Translations under genes and position numbers: made by a program | Shown: piece after piece, positions 1 through 8,896 of the stretch | Layout: the number at the start of each line of letters is the position of its first letter | Numbering within the stretch: the stretch's first letter is position 1 | Assembly: GCF_000934745.1 (NCBI RefSeq) | Contig: NZ_JYNO01000015.1 | Span: 44,231-108,230 of the forward strand | Length of the DNA: 64,000 nucleotides | Source: Desulfonatronum thioautotrophicum | GTDB taxonomy: Bacteria > Desulfobacterota > Desulfovibrionia > Desulfovibrionales > Desulfonatronaceae | Reading direction: 5' to 3' | Notes under the pieces: generated by a model | The model's input: the letters and a program-made list of their open reading frames with translations, nothing else | Told to the model about the DNA's origin: nothing | Databases searched by the model: none

Positions 1-849
1 GGTGGCCTTGAATTTCATGGACAGAAAAAAGGAGATGACGAACATGACCACGAAGTAAATAAGTAGCGGAATGGCCACCCGAACCACGTCCATGGGCAGT
101 TGCACGATATACTCGCCCTTGAGGGAAAACATCACCACGATGGTAAACAGCAGGGCGATCAAGGTGAACGGGCTGATGAACGGAATGAACTTTTCCTGGT
201 ACCATTGCTCGCCCTTGGCCCGGACTCCGTAGAGCCGGGAGAAGATGCCACCGGCAAAGGGAATGCCCAGGTAAATCAGCACACTGATGGCGATCTCCGT
301 CATGGTGATATCCACCAAGGTGCCCTCGAAGCCCAGCCAACTCGGGAACACGGTCAGAAAGAGGTAGGCGTAGACTGAGAAGAGCAGGATTTGAAAGACC
401 GAATTGAAGGCCACCAATCCGGCGCAGTACTCCCGGTCGCCCTTGGCCAGGTCGTTCCAGACGATGACCATGGCAATACAGCGAGCCAGACCGATCAGGA
501 TTAGCCCGACCATGTATTCAGGATAATCGGCGAGAAAAGCCACGGCTAGCAGAAACATCAGGATCGGCCCGATGATCCAGTTCTGGACCAGGGACAGCAC
601 CAGCACCCGGGTGTGGCGAAAAACCAGATGCATCTTGTCGTACTGGACCTTGGCCAGGGGTGGGTACATCATCACGATCAGGCCGATGGCGATGGGAATG
701 TTGGTGTTGCCGATCTGGAAAAAGCCGATGACGTCCGGAATGACCGGGAACAGGTATCCGGCCCCCACGCCAACGATCATGGCCAGAAAGATCCACAGGG
801 TCAGATACCGGTCCAGAAAGGACATTTGTTTGGCGACGGATTCGGTCAC
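1..849 (-). CDS. acr3: ACR3-family arsenite efflux permease, 3' end cut by window edge
   Basis: Inner-membrane carrier that exports arsenite. The minus-strand frame opens with GTG at 849, preceded by AGGAGAG at normal spacing, and is still open at base 1, giving 283 codons of a family usually about 350 residues long. The translation is a run of hydrophobic helices that begins [16 protein letters not shown] at codon 9 and contains the ACR3-like [21 protein letters not shown] and [13 protein letters not shown] blocks, where the conserved helix-4 cysteine falls in GLARCIAM. It follows arsR by 28 bases on the same strand, so the two form one arsenic-resistance operon. The internal ATG at codon 9 is an alternative start. 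Family assignment is strong; the 3' end is not visible. Confidence 0.92.
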   Translation of the reverse strand, partial: MTESVAKQMSFLDRYLTLWIFLAMIVGVGAGYLFPVIPDVIGFFQIGNTNIPIAIGLIVMMYPPLAKVQYDKMHLVFRHTRVLVLSLVQNWIIGPILMFLLAVAFLADYPEYMVGLILIGLARCIAMVIVWNDLAKGDREYCAGLVAFNSVFQILLFSVYAYLFLTVFPSWLGFEGTLVDITMTEIAISVLIYLGIPFAGGIFSRLYGVRAKGEQWYQEKFIPFISPFTLIALLFTIVVMFSLKGEYIVQLPMDVVRVAIPLLIYFVVMFVISFFLSMKFKAT

Positions 850-877
850 TGCGCTCTCCTTGCAACTTGTTGAAAAA

Positions 878-1249
878 TTACGCGGTACATTCGCCCCCTT
901 CGCGTTGGCGTCGGCACAGTTCTTCGGGGTCACAGACCAGAATGGTCCGCAAGTTGTCCCTGTCCGCCAGAACCTCTGGTGAGTTGGCCAGAGATTCCCG
1001 AAGCCATGCTCGGAGCAGTTCAGGGAATTCACCGGTGAGACGATAAAAAACCCATCGCCCCTGCTTGCGGTTTTTGACAAGACGGGCGGCTTGCAGGATG
1101 CTCATGTGTCTGGATACCGTTGCTCCGGCCAGGCCGAGCATCTCGATCAACTGACAGACGCACAGCTCGTCATGTTCCATGAGTGCTGCCACAATCCGCA
1201 TCCTGTTTCCATCGGCCAGCCCTTTGACAATGGTCAGAGAGGTCTCCAT
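878..1249 (-). CDS. arsR: ArsR/SmtB-family arsenic-responsive repressor
   Basis: Small winged-helix repressor, 123 aa from the ATG at 1249, which has AGGAG eight bases upstream; the frame stays open to 1345 but that extension lacks a ribosome site. The central ELCVCQL is the classical ArsR inducer site, in which the paired cysteines of the CVC motif bind As(III) or Sb(III). The [16 protein letters not shown] segment is the recognition helix, followed by the [11 protein letters not shown] wing. It is first in an operon with the ACR3 pump, so it should repress both genes until arsenite is present. The 124-base gap to the divergent gene at 1374 should hold its operator, though I could not define one convincingly. 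Confidence 0.93.
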   Translation of the reverse strand: METSLTIVKGLADGNRMRIVAALMEHDELCVCQLIEMLGLAGATVSRHMSILQAARLVKNRKQGRWVFYRLTGEFPELLRAWLRESLANSPEVLADRDNLRTILVCDPEELCRRQREGGECTA

Positions 1250-1373
1250 TTTTTCTCCTGAAATGCACATATAGCGAAACAGCAAAATATAAGTTACAAA
1301 ACAATTTCTCGTTGTCAAGCGGACCAACCGCGATTCGGGCTCCATAAAAAAACACGCAACAGGGAAATGCGCG

Positions 1374-2804
1374 ATGTCTCAAGACGCACCAAACAGCACC
1401 CCGGAAAAACTGATTCAAAACGTGGTCACGGCCTGCGGCTCCTGCGAGGATTGCCGCCACTTCATCGAGGACGCCTGCCTGTTCCTGCCGGAATTGTTCC
1501 GGCTGCACGACAGCAAACGGGAGCACGGCGAAGGAGCGTTGCCCGCGGAGTTGAAGCGCCTTTCGGATCTGTGCAACCTCTGTGGACTCTGCCCCTGCGT
1601 GAACATCCGCCGGGAGATCATGGACGCCAAGGTTGCCTACGCGAAACGGGACGGCCTGCCCTTCAGCGTGCGAACCCTGCAGGATGTGGGGCGGATCGGC
1701 AAGCTGTGCGGAAGCTTTCCGTCGCTGAGCGGCCTGCTGACGTCCAATCCGGCAACCTCGACCCTGATCAAGCGCACCTTGGGCATCCACCCGGATCGAG
1801 CCATGCCGGACGTGCCTCGGAAGAACTTCGACCACTGGGTGCGCAACCGCCCGTCCGTTCAAGGCCGGAATGCGCAAGACGGCGTGCGCAAGGCGGTCTA
1901 CTTCCCGGGATGCACGGCCCGCTTTCTCTTTCCGGACGTGGCTCGGGCCGCGGTGGAGGTCCTGGAGGCCAGCGGCGTGCTGGTCGTTTCGTCCGTGATT
2001 GAACCGGACGGAGCATGCTGCGGCATGCCTCCCTTGTTGGAAGGGGATCAGGGCATGGCCCTGGGCTTGGTCGAACGCAACCTGCGCTGGATGGCCGAGC
2101 ATGTGGCCGCCGGATTCGATCTGGTCTGCTCCTGCCCGACCTGCGGCTATTTTTTCAAGCACCTCCTGCGCGAGGGTGCCTACTATTCGGACACCTACCA
2201 GGATCAGGTCGGCGGGGACGCACGGTCGCTGCGCATCCCGGCGGGCATGGGGATCAGCGGCCCCCGGGAGGGGGATATGATCGTCCTTCGCCGGGCCACC
2301 TACGGGCCGATTCTGCGCGATACCGGCCCGTTTTCCAGTCTTGACCCGCTGCAACGCATCGCCGTGGGGGAGCATGCCTATGACCTGGGGGAGTATCTCG
2401 GAAAATTTGCGGGGGAAGGCCGTTTGCCCGCAATGAACCACCCCGTCCCCGAGCGGGCGGTCTATTATCCGCCCTGCCACCTGCGGGAACAGAAGATCGG
2501 GTACCCCTTTCTGGACCTGTTGAGCACCGTCCCGGAACTTGACGTGACGCCGCTGACCGGAACCCTGAATTGCTGCGGTATGGCCGGGATCATGGGCTAC
2601 AAAAAGGAGTTCCATCAGCCCAGCCTGAAGCTTGGCGCGCCCTTGATGGACAAGATCCGGGCGCACCGGCCCGAAGTCATCCTCACCGAATGCCTGAGCT
2701 GCCGCCTGCAGTTCGAGCACATGGACGCCATCCCGGTCCGGCATCCTGTTCAGGTGTTGCGGGATGCCCTCTTCAAGCCCGCCTCCGGTTCACCGTCGCG
2801 ATGA
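1374..2804 (+). CDS. HdrD/GlpC-like CCG-domain iron-sulfur protein
   Basis: Soluble or membrane-associated electron-transfer protein of 476 aa. Two ferredoxin-type cysteine clusters lie near residues 21-34 (CGSCEDC) and 66-74 (CNLCGLCPC). Two CCG domains follow, each a C-X30ish-CCG-Xn-CXXC site: first GACCG near residue 214 with CSCPTC, second NCCG near 399 with ECLSC. CCG domains bind special 4Fe-4S clusters in heterodisulfide reductase D, GlpC, DsrK, HmcF and TmcB. It has no membrane helix or flavin domain, so its partner is not visible. It is divergent from arsR, which suggests but does not prove an arsenic link. It overlaps the convergent sigma-54 gene by 15 bases. The ATG at 1374 has only a weak GGGAAA ribosome site. 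Confidence 0.8.
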   Translation: MSQDAPNSTPEKLIQNVVTACGSCEDCRHFIEDACLFLPELFRLHDSKREHGEGALPAELKRLSDLCNLCGLCPCVNIRREIMDAKVAYAKRDGLPFSVRTLQDVGRIGKLCGSFPSLSGLLTSNPATSTLIKRTLGIHPDRAMPDVPRKNFDHWVRNRPSVQGRNAQDGVRKAVYFPGCTARFLFPDVARAAVEVLEASGVLVVSSVIEPDGACCGMPPLLEGDQGMALGLVERNLRWMAEHVAAGFDLVCSCPTCGYFFKHLLREGAYYSDTYQDQVGGDARSLRIPAGMGISGPREGDMIVLRRATYGPILRDTGPFSSLDPLQRIAVGEHAYDLGEYLGKFAGEGRLPAMNHPVPERAVYYPPCHLREQKIGYPFLDLLSTVPELDVTPLTGTLNCCGMAGIMGYKKEFHQPSLKLGAPLMDKIRAHRPEVILTECLSCRLQFEHMDAIPVRHPVQVLRDALFKPASGSPSR

Positions 2805-5012
2805 CGGTTGCGCCTCTTCCGGCGCGACGATCTCCAGCCGCTTCATCTTGGCGTAGAGCGTACTGCGGCCGATGCCCAGGCGCTCGGCGGCCAGTTTTTT
2901 GTTCCAGGAGCAGGATTCCAGGGCTTGCAAAATAATCGTCCGCTCCTGTTCCTCCAGCGTGGACGCGGTGCTTTGGGACGGCTCCGGGACGGCCTTCAGC
3001 CGGGCCGGAAGCTCCTCCGGGGTAATGACCGAGGATTTGGCGAGAACCGTGGCCTGCTCCACGACGTTTTCCAACTCCCGGATATTACCCGGCCAGGAAT
3101 AGTCCAGCAATAGACGCATGGCCTTGGGGCTGAACTCCGTGATCGATTTAAGCTGCTCCTCGCTGAAACGGCGCAGGAAGTGGCTGGCCAGCAAGGCCAC
3201 GTCGTTGCTCCGCTCCCGCAGGGGGGGGAGCTGGATCGGAATCACGTCCAGGCGATAGTAGAGGTCCTCGCGAAACCGGCCAGCCTTGACTTCTTCCAGC
3301 AGATCCTTGTTCGTGGCCGCGACGATACGCACATCCACGGCCACGGTCCGCTCCCCGCCGACGCGCTCGAAGCGCTGGGTCTGAAGCACGCGAAGCAGCT
3401 TGACCTGGGCGGAGGCGGAAATCTCGCCGATCTCATCCAGAAACACTGTCCCGCCATCGGCCTGCTCAAACCTTCCCGGACGCTGTTTCAGCGCTCCGGT
3501 GAAGGCCCCTTTCTCATGCCCGAACAGTTCGCTTTCCAACAACGTGGTCGGGTAGGCCGAGCAGTTGATGACCACGAAAGGCTTGTCCTTGCGCGGGCTG
3601 AGATCGTGAATGGCCCGCGCCGCCAGTTCCTTGCCCGTGCCCGACTCGCCCTGGATCAGCACCGTGGCGTCCGTGGCCGCCACATCCTCGATCAGGCGGA
3701 ATATCTGCGTCAGTTTCGGGTCGCGGCCGATAATGCCCATGAAACTGGACTGCGTGTCCTGGCGGGTCTGGAACTGTTCCGATTCCACTTCCTGCTGCAC
3801 GGCGCGGCGCAGAGTCCCCGCGGCCTGGGACATGACCAGGCCGACCAGTTCCAGGTCCTGAGGCTGGCAGGCGCACTTCTTCACGCAGCCCACGATCATG
3901 GCCCCGCACAGGATATCCTCATGGTACAGGGGGAGAATGGATTGGCCGGGGAGTTCCGCCAGGCTTTCAGGAATCAAGGGCGGGCGGAAGGCAGTGGAAT
4001 CGGAATGAAAAACCGGTTCCATGCCCTGGAGCAGGATTTCGGCCTCAGCCGCGACCCGCGGATCCGTGACTTTTCGGACATCCTTTGCGGTGAGCATGAA
4101 AAACATCTCCCGACCGGGACTGAAGACCAGCAGGCTGGCTTCCAGGCACTGCAAAATGTCTTTGGTTCGTCGGATCAGATAATCGGCGATTTCCGGCATG
4201 GTTCCAAGGGCCGAGACGTTGCGGACGATCTCGCAGGACGCCCGGAGTTGACTCTGGGCCTGAGCCAGCTCAGTGGTCTGTTCCTCCAGCCTGCGAGTAT
4301 ACCCATGGATGCGTTCGGTCATGGCGTTGAAGGCCTCGGCCAGAACCGCGATCTCCTTCTGCCCCTGAACCAAAATGGGCAATCTGTTCTTGCCCGGGGT
4401 GTATTCCTGGACTGCCTGGACCAGCGCCAGGAAAGGCCGGGTGACCCGGTTCAGGAACAAGAGACCTCCGGCCAGGGCCGGAAGGAGGATCACCAATGCC
4501 AGAAGACCAATGGAAAACCAAAGGCCCCGAACTTCCCGGCGCAGGTGTTCCTCGGAAACGCCCAGCCGAAGAATCCCGGCATAACCATCGAAGATGGGCA
4601 GAGCCATGTCCAAAAACAGATCGCCGGTTTCGGTGCCGATGCGTTGGTTAACCGCTACGTCGCCGGGAAATTGCCCGGGCAAATTAAAGGTTAGCAGGTC
4701 CATGGGCATCTCCACGCCAAAGGTGCTTGCCAGAACCCGGCCTTCGCGGACGATGAACAGGTAGCTCAAGGAAGGATGGGCCGTGCGGTGCCGTTCCAGC
4801 ATGTTCCGCAGGCCGACCAGGTCGTTGACCAGGACCAGGTCGGCCGCTTCCGCGGCAAGGGCCCGGCCTACGTTTTCCGTCGAGGCCGCCAGGGTCTGTT
4901 CCAGGCTCTGGGCGTAGCGGTGCGAAGCCAGCAGGGTCGCCAGCAGGGTGCTCAATGCCACGAGTCCGGCCACGGCGGCCAAGAGCGTCCCCTTGAGGGA
5001 GCGTGGCTTCAT
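2790..5012 (-). CDS. Membrane-anchored sigma-54 activator (periplasmic sensor-HAMP-GAF-AAA+-Fis)
   Basis: Enhancer-binding activator of sigma-54 RNA polymerase, 740 aa, with no receiver domain. Residues about 8-30 form one membrane helix, then a periplasmic segment of about 130 residues, a second helix ([19 protein letters not shown]) and a HAMP-like region. A GAF-like domain contains an unusual VKKCACQPQ stretch. The AAA+ core has Walker A GESGTGKE near residue 454, an intact GAFTGA sigma-54 contact loop near 502, and a C-terminal Fis helix-turn-helix ([19 protein letters not shown]). The ATG at 5012 overlaps the TGA of the upstream PhnD-like gene as ATGA, so translation is coupled; an extension to 5039 is less likely. 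The inferred path is binding protein to periplasmic domain to transcription without phosphotransfer. Targets are unknown. Confidence 0.88.
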   Translation of the reverse strand: MKPRSLKGTLLAAVAGLVALSTLLATLLASHRYAQSLEQTLAASTENVGRALAAEAADLVLVNDLVGLRNMLERHRTAHPSLSYLFIVREGRVLASTFGVEMPMDLLTFNLPGQFPGDVAVNQRIGTETGDLFLDMALPIFDGYAGILRLGVSEEHLRREVRGLWFSIGLLALVILLPALAGGLLFLNRVTRPFLALVQAVQEYTPGKNRLPILVQGQKEIAVLAEAFNAMTERIHGYTRRLEEQTTELAQAQSQLRASCEIVRNVSALGTMPEIADYLIRRTKDILQCLEASLLVFSPGREMFFMLTAKDVRKVTDPRVAAEAEILLQGMEPVFHSDSTAFRPPLIPESLAELPGQSILPLYHEDILCGAMIVGCVKKCACQPQDLELVGLVMSQAAGTLRRAVQQEVESEQFQTRQDTQSSFMGIIGRDPKLTQIFRLIEDVAATDATVLIQGESGTGKELAARAIHDLSPRKDKPFVVINCSAYPTTLLESELFGHEKGAFTGALKQRPGRFEQADGGTVFLDEIGEISASAQVKLLRVLQTQRFERVGGERTVAVDVRIVAATNKDLLEEVKAGRFREDLYYRLDVIPIQLPPLRERSNDVALLASHFLRRFSEEQLKSITEFSPKAMRLLLDYSWPGNIRELENVVEQATVLAKSSVITPEELPARLKAVPEPSQSTASTLEEQERTIILQALESCSWNKKLAAERLGIGRSTLYAKMKRLEIVAPEEAQPSSRR

Positions 5013-5962
5013 GGCGTGTCGTGCTCCCCAAGAGCCCACACGGTTTCCTGCAGTTTCTGGATCGAGACGTACCAGGCCGGGTCAGCGGGAACAAAGCGGT
5101 CGATCATCAGCTCGGAAAGAATGGCCGCTCCTTCCGGGTCCATATGCATGTCCAGAAGCAGGCCCCGGATCAGATCGACGCGCTCTCGAGGCATGTCCGC
5201 GCCAACCACGATGGGCGGGATGCCGTAGGGCTCCGAACGCTTGATGATCCTGGTGCGGGCCGTGTGCACGGGATTTTCCCGGGCAAAATAATCCCAGATA
5301 AGGTTGTCCACGGCAGCGCCGTCCACCAACCCCTGGGCCACGGCCTGGATGGAATTGTCGTGGCTGTAGGTATAGATCACATCCTGGAAAAAAGTTTCCG
5401 GCCGTTCGCCCAACAAGGCCAGCCAGTATTCCGGCACCAGCCTGCCGGTGTTGGATTTAGGATCAGTGAAGGCGAAGACGGTCCCGCGCAGGTCTTCCAG
5501 AGTCTGGTGCGGAGCGTCCCGGTTGACGATCAGGTAGGAATAATAAACTGGCGCGCCCTGGACCACCGGCGCGACCAGCAGCTCGAATCCGTGATCCTCG
5601 CTGCCCAGGGCGTAGGGGCCGGAACAGATGAAGGCCAGGTCGATCTCCCCTTGGCCCAGCATCTCGTTCACCTCGGCATAAGTTTTGCGTTGCGTGAAAT
5701 CCAGTTCCATGTCCATTTTGTTGCTGACGTAGGCCAGAAGCTGGAGATAGATGCCGTGGGTTTCCTTGGGAGAAATCATGGCTCCCACGGCGGCCCGGAG
5801 TATGGGGCGTTCATGGGCATCGGTCACCGGATCGGAAACAACGACGGTCTTTCTGAAATCCACGGCTCGGACCTCCTCCCCCCGCTCGCACCCGGCGAGC
5901 AGGAGCAATCCGGGAAGAAGCGACTTCGTGATAAACTTTATCAGGTACGGGATATTTTGCAT
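5009..5962 (-). CDS. PhnD/AioX-like periplasmic binding lipoprotein
   Basis: Exported solute-binding protein of the phosphate/phosphite/phosphonate (PhnD) family, 317 aa. Residues 10-25 are hydrophobic and end in the lipobox LLAGC, so Cys25 should be lipidated. The body has the PhnD signature: an AAVGAMISPKET opening, the EVNEMLGQGEIDLAF segment, and LEDLRGTVFAFTDPKSNTG near residue 155. The only other cysteine, Cys113 in FICSGPY, lies in the ligand-facing loop; AioX-type arsenite sensors of this fold use a single cysteine in a comparable region. No ABC permease or ATPase follows; the next gene, joined by ATGA, is a membrane sigma-54 activator. It is therefore probably a sensor rather than a transporter part. 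GAGGAG precedes the ATG. The ligand (arsenite, phosphite or other oxyanion) is inferred. Confidence 0.85.
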   Translation of the reverse strand: MQNIPYLIKFITKSLLPGLLLLAGCERGEEVRAVDFRKTVVVSDPVTDAHERPILRAAVGAMISPKETHGIYLQLLAYVSNKMDMELDFTQRKTYAEVNEMLGQGEIDLAFICSGPYALGSEDHGFELLVAPVVQGAPVYYSYLIVNRDAPHQTLEDLRGTVFAFTDPKSNTGRLVPEYWLALLGERPETFFQDVIYTYSHDNSIQAVAQGLVDGAAVDNLIWDYFARENPVHTARTRIIKRSEPYGIPPIVVGADMPRERVDLIRGLLLDMHMDPEGAAILSELMIDRFVPADPAWYVSIQKLQETVWALGEHDTP

Positions 5963-6250
5963 ACAACTCCTCTGGAATTTGGTGTCGTCGGAGATGATTC
6001 CTGTCGGGTTGCCCGCTTATGAGTCCTTATGGAAAGCGCATGGTCGTTGGCGGCGACCAGCCCGTCCTCTTCCGGGCAGATGATCGCGATGATCACCATG
6101 CGAGGGCTTTCTTTAACCACAAAGTTCTCTTCCGCCGGAGCAGCCGGCTCCCGTTCCGGATTGGCCTTGTCGGTGAGCAACTGATCCTGGATGGCTTTTA
6201 ATCCGGCTTAACTACTCGGTAAAGCCTTGCCAGAGCCCTATTTCGAAGCT

Positions 6251-6370
6251 GGATTCCCGCTCCCCGTCCGCACAAGGACAGGCTTTGCTGGAATGACATG
6301 TTTTTTATGCGGCCTCCAAGTCAGTCATACCCGCGCAGGCCTGTCTGTGGCAGACAGACGGGAATCCAGG
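6251..6370. repeat. Dispersed repeat of the GTCATACCCGCG...GGGAATCCAG type, copy 1
   Basis: Starts with GATTCCCGCTCCCCG and ends with GTCATACCCGCG, then a CTGTCTGTGGCAGACAGACGGG hairpin and AATCCAG. The same opening and closing words recur at 6778-6856, and the family word GGATTCCCGCG occurs again in the terminator at 18103. Such short palindromic intergenic repeats are common in bacterial genomes. Confidence 0.6.
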
Positions 6371-6777
6371 GGTAGAGGCAATTTCAGAATTTGCCTAGAC
6401 ATTTTGGGAAGTTGCAGAAAAAATGCCCTGAGCCCACAGGATTTATGAGTGTGTGGATCAGCAATGGACTTCGGTGGGATGTGAATAGCCGACCAAGTCG
6501 TGTTTTTGCAAACAGGGCATATGGCGGATGCAATGGCTTGCGAAGAGTACTTTCAGCCTGGGTCTGGGTGCGTACTCCAGAGGATATACAGATCGATACA
6601 GGTACGAAAGAGGAAGGCCGTCCGCCCCTTACTCAAAAGCATGGAGAAGGAGCGGACGGGTAAAATGGCTGTGAAAGAGATCAACCGTTGCCTGGTTGAC
6701 GATCTTTACGGGACAATCTGGTATACAGATTTGGTAACTATTCAGCGCATCATGAGTTGAACCCCTATCCAATTCTG

Positions 6778-6856
6778 GAATCCCGCCTTCGCGGCATGAC
6801 TTGTTTTGTCATGCCGTGTCCCAATCAGTCATACCCGCGTAGACGGGTATCCAGTC
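6778..6856. repeat. Dispersed repeat of the GTCATACCCGCG type, copy 2
   Basis: Contains a perfect 8-bp inverted repeat GGCATGAC/GTCATGCC at 6793-6815 and GTCATACCCGCGTAGACGGG plus TATCCAG at 6828-6855, matching the copy at 6251-6370. It lies just downstream of tmcB and might help end that transcript, although no T-run follows. Confidence 0.55.
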
Positions 6857-6896
6857 CGATTTATGAGACGAACCAGGAAGTTGCAACTTTGCTTTC

Positions 6897-8216
6897 TTAG
6901 GCCTCCGGGCGTTCCATGCACTGGTAGATGATGTCTCCCAGGAATTTGATGTCCATGCCCAGCTCGTACTTGTGCACCGTGTCGTCCAGGCCGCCGTGGC
7001 AGTTGTGACAGGGAGCGATGATGGTCTTGACCCCGGTGGCCCGGAGTTGGTCGGCCTTGGCCTTGCAGGCCGCGACCCGGGCGTTCTTGAAGGGCGGGCC
7101 GCAGTTGATGACCCCGCCGCCGGCGGAGCAGCACAGGTTGTGCTCCCGGTTGGAGGCCGTTTCCACGATCTCGCCGTCCACCAGGATGCGGATCACTTCC
7201 CGCAGTTTGTCGCCCAGCCCCCGGCCGCGGACGATGTTGCAGGGATCCTGCAGGGTGACCGGGCCGGGATATTTGGAGACCAGCTTGATCTTGCCCTGGG
7301 TCAGCAGTTCCCAGAAAAATTCCACGGAGTGGACCACGGGGACAGGGTAGTGTTTCCAGCCGGCCCAGCGGTTGCCCACATCGTAGACTGATCGAAAGGC
7401 ATGGCCGCACTCGCCCATGACGATCCGCTTGACCTTGAGTTTCTGGGCGGACTCGAAGTGCTTGCGTTTCAACCGGCCCATCATCTCAAAGTCCCCGGTG
7501 AACATGCACATGTCCGAGTTGTCCCAACCCGGCTCCGCGGGCATGGTCCAATCGATCTTGGCTGTGTGCAGGATGGCCGCCGCCTGATAGATCAGCTGGG
7601 TCCGGAACTTCGGCTCCGGGGCGATGACCGAGTAGTAGACGTCCGCGCCTTCCTTGTCCAAGGGAATACGCAGATCCGGGAATTCATCCCGGGCCTCTTC
7701 CTCTTGCCACTGCAAGGTGTCGGTCCATTCGTCGTCCTTGACCCACATCTGGTTGAAGGTGGCGGAATGGCTGTGGGCCGTGTCCTGGATATATTGCGGC
7801 GTGACCCCCAGCTTGTGACAGATCCGGCGCATGGTGATCATCATGTAGGCCGTATCGATGCCCACCGGACAGTAATGGACGCAACGCCGGCACAGGTTGC
7901 ACTCTGAATAGGCGATCTGGGCCATGCTGTAGATCTGGTCCGGGCTGGCCCTCCCGCCATTTGCCAGGAGCGTGCCGATGGTCTGCTTGACCTTGGCTGC
8001 CGGAGCATAGGTGGGATCTTTGTCGTGGGAGAGGTAGAAGTGGCAGGCCTCGGTACACATTCCGCAACGCAGGCAAATTTCGGCATACGCCTTGAGCCGC
8101 GCACCGGTCTCTCCCTGAAAAACCGCATTGACGGTCTTCTGGATGCTGTCCTCGTTCAAACGGGAAACCCCCTCGCGGAGTCCCACGTCCTCGATCAGTC
8201 TTTCTTGAATGCCCAT
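6897..8216 (-). CDS. tmcB: Tmc complex CCG iron-sulfur subunit TmcB
   Basis: Cytoplasmic-side iron-sulfur subunit of the Tmc membrane complex, 439 aa, related to HdrD, DsrK and HmcF. Two 4Fe-4S motifs lie near residues 48-58 (CLRCGMC...C) and 105-115 (CNLCRRC...CP). CCG-type sites follow: MGECGHAF, DPCNIV, NLCCSAGGG near residue 362 and APCHNCHGG near 400. It accepts electrons that come from the periplasmic tetrahaem TmcA through the membrane cytochrome b TmcC. ATG at 8216 has AAGGAG upstream. It is the last gene of tmcA-D-C-B; in Desulfovibrio vulgaris the order I recall is A-B-C-D, so this arrangement is permuted. Confidence 0.9.
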   Translation of the reverse strand: MGIQERLIEDVGLREGVSRLNEDSIQKTVNAVFQGETGARLKAYAEICLRCGMCTEACHFYLSHDKDPTYAPAAKVKQTIGTLLANGGRASPDQIYSMAQIAYSECNLCRRCVHYCPVGIDTAYMMITMRRICHKLGVTPQYIQDTAHSHSATFNQMWVKDDEWTDTLQWQEEEARDEFPDLRIPLDKEGADVYYSVIAPEPKFRTQLIYQAAAILHTAKIDWTMPAEPGWDNSDMCMFTGDFEMMGRLKRKHFESAQKLKVKRIVMGECGHAFRSVYDVGNRWAGWKHYPVPVVHSVEFFWELLTQGKIKLVSKYPGPVTLQDPCNIVRGRGLGDKLREVIRILVDGEIVETASNREHNLCCSAGGGVINCGPPFKNARVAACKAKADQLRATGVKTIIAPCHNCHGGLDDTVHKYELGMDIKFLGDIIYQCMERPEA

Positions 8217-8234
8217 ATATTTCTCCTTGTGGTC

Positions 8235-8894
8235 CTACCAGTCTTTGGCCTTGCGGATTCCGCCGAACTCGGAGCCGATATAGGCGCGGGTGAATACGGC
8301 GAAGAGCATGTGACTGATGCGGGTGAACGGAATCGCGGCGATCATGATGTTGCCGGCCAAAACGTGGGCAATGACCATCACCTGGTAGTTGAAGAGCTGG
8401 TGATAGGCCAGGAAGCCGGTGATAAAGGGCAGGGCCGCGATGGCCAGAATCAGCCAGTCCTGTCCGGTGGTCAGAAAGCGGACGTCCTTCTGCAGCAGCC
8501 GCCGCCCGGCAAAAAAGGCGCAGCAGGCAATGACCAGAATGGTCATGATGTCCGCTGTGGCATCGGGCAGGTTCCACCAGCTGACGCCCCAGGACTCCTC
8601 TATCATGATGATGTGGGCCGAGAGCAGAATGGGGGTGGCCAGCAGACAGATGTGGAACACGTAGGTGACCACGGTCAGGACCGGATTCTTTTTCCAACCC
8701 AGGGCCTTGAAGGGGATCAGCCAGTTGAAGATGGAGCGGAAGGAGAATTTCCAGTCCATGTAGGCCAGGGAGACGGCGTCCTTTTTTTTGGCCAAAGCGT
8801 ACATGGATCCCAGGCGATAGATGGACCCAAAGATGAGGATGGCAAAAGACACCCAAACCAAGGGGCCGGTCACAAAGTTATAGATATCGTACAT
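8235..8894 (-). CDS. tmcC: Tmc complex membrane cytochrome b subunit TmcC
   Basis: Integral membrane, NarI-like di-haem b subunit of 219 aa. About five hydrophobic helices are visible, starting in VTGPLVWVSFAILIFGSIYRL and including VLTVVTYVFHICLLATPILL, with helix histidines (VFHICL, AHIIM, YHQLF, AHVLAG) suited to haem b ligation. It links periplasmic TmcA to cytoplasmic TmcB and the menaquinone pool. ATG at 8894 has AAGGGGG upstream, and tmcD ends two bases earlier. It closely resembles HmcE at 28553 in length and in its N-terminus (YNFVTGPLVW versus YNFLTGPMVW), which points to an ancient duplication of Hmc/Tmc modules. Confidence 0.9.
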   Translation of the reverse strand: MYDIYNFVTGPLVWVSFAILIFGSIYRLGSMYALAKKKDAVSLAYMDWKFSFRSIFNWLIPFKALGWKKNPVLTVVTYVFHICLLATPILLSAHIIMIEESWGVSWWNLPDATADIMTILVIACCAFFAGRRLLQKDVRFLTTGQDWLILAIAALPFITGFLAYHQLFNYQVMVIAHVLAGNIMIAAIPFTRISHMLFAVFTRAYIGSEFGGIRKAKDW

Positions 8895-8896
8895 GG

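Larger units (their letters stand above)
6200..6896. other. Intergenic region with dispersed repeats
   Basis: About 700 bases between the PhnD-like operon and tmcB. It holds two related imperfect repeats (listed separately) and AT-rich DNA. A short open frame at 6500-6760 on the plus strand matches nothing I know. No convincing gene, terminator or promoter was seen. Confidence 0.5.

Noticed and set aside
1170..2744. Long minus-strand open frame antisense to the CCG protein gene
   Set aside because: It has no domain, mixes with arsR in another frame, and the plus-strand frame carries clear iron-sulfur motifs. It is a GC-rich shadow.
5941..6180. Minus-strand frame of 79 codons starting TTG upstream of the PhnD-like gene
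   Set aside because: An AGGA-like site exists, but there is no recognised motif and it overlaps the start of the PhnD-like gene; not enough to call a gene.
6500..6760. Plus-strand frame of 86 codons in the repeat-containing gap
   Set aside because: No ribosome site, domain or codon bias; it lies between dispersed repeats.
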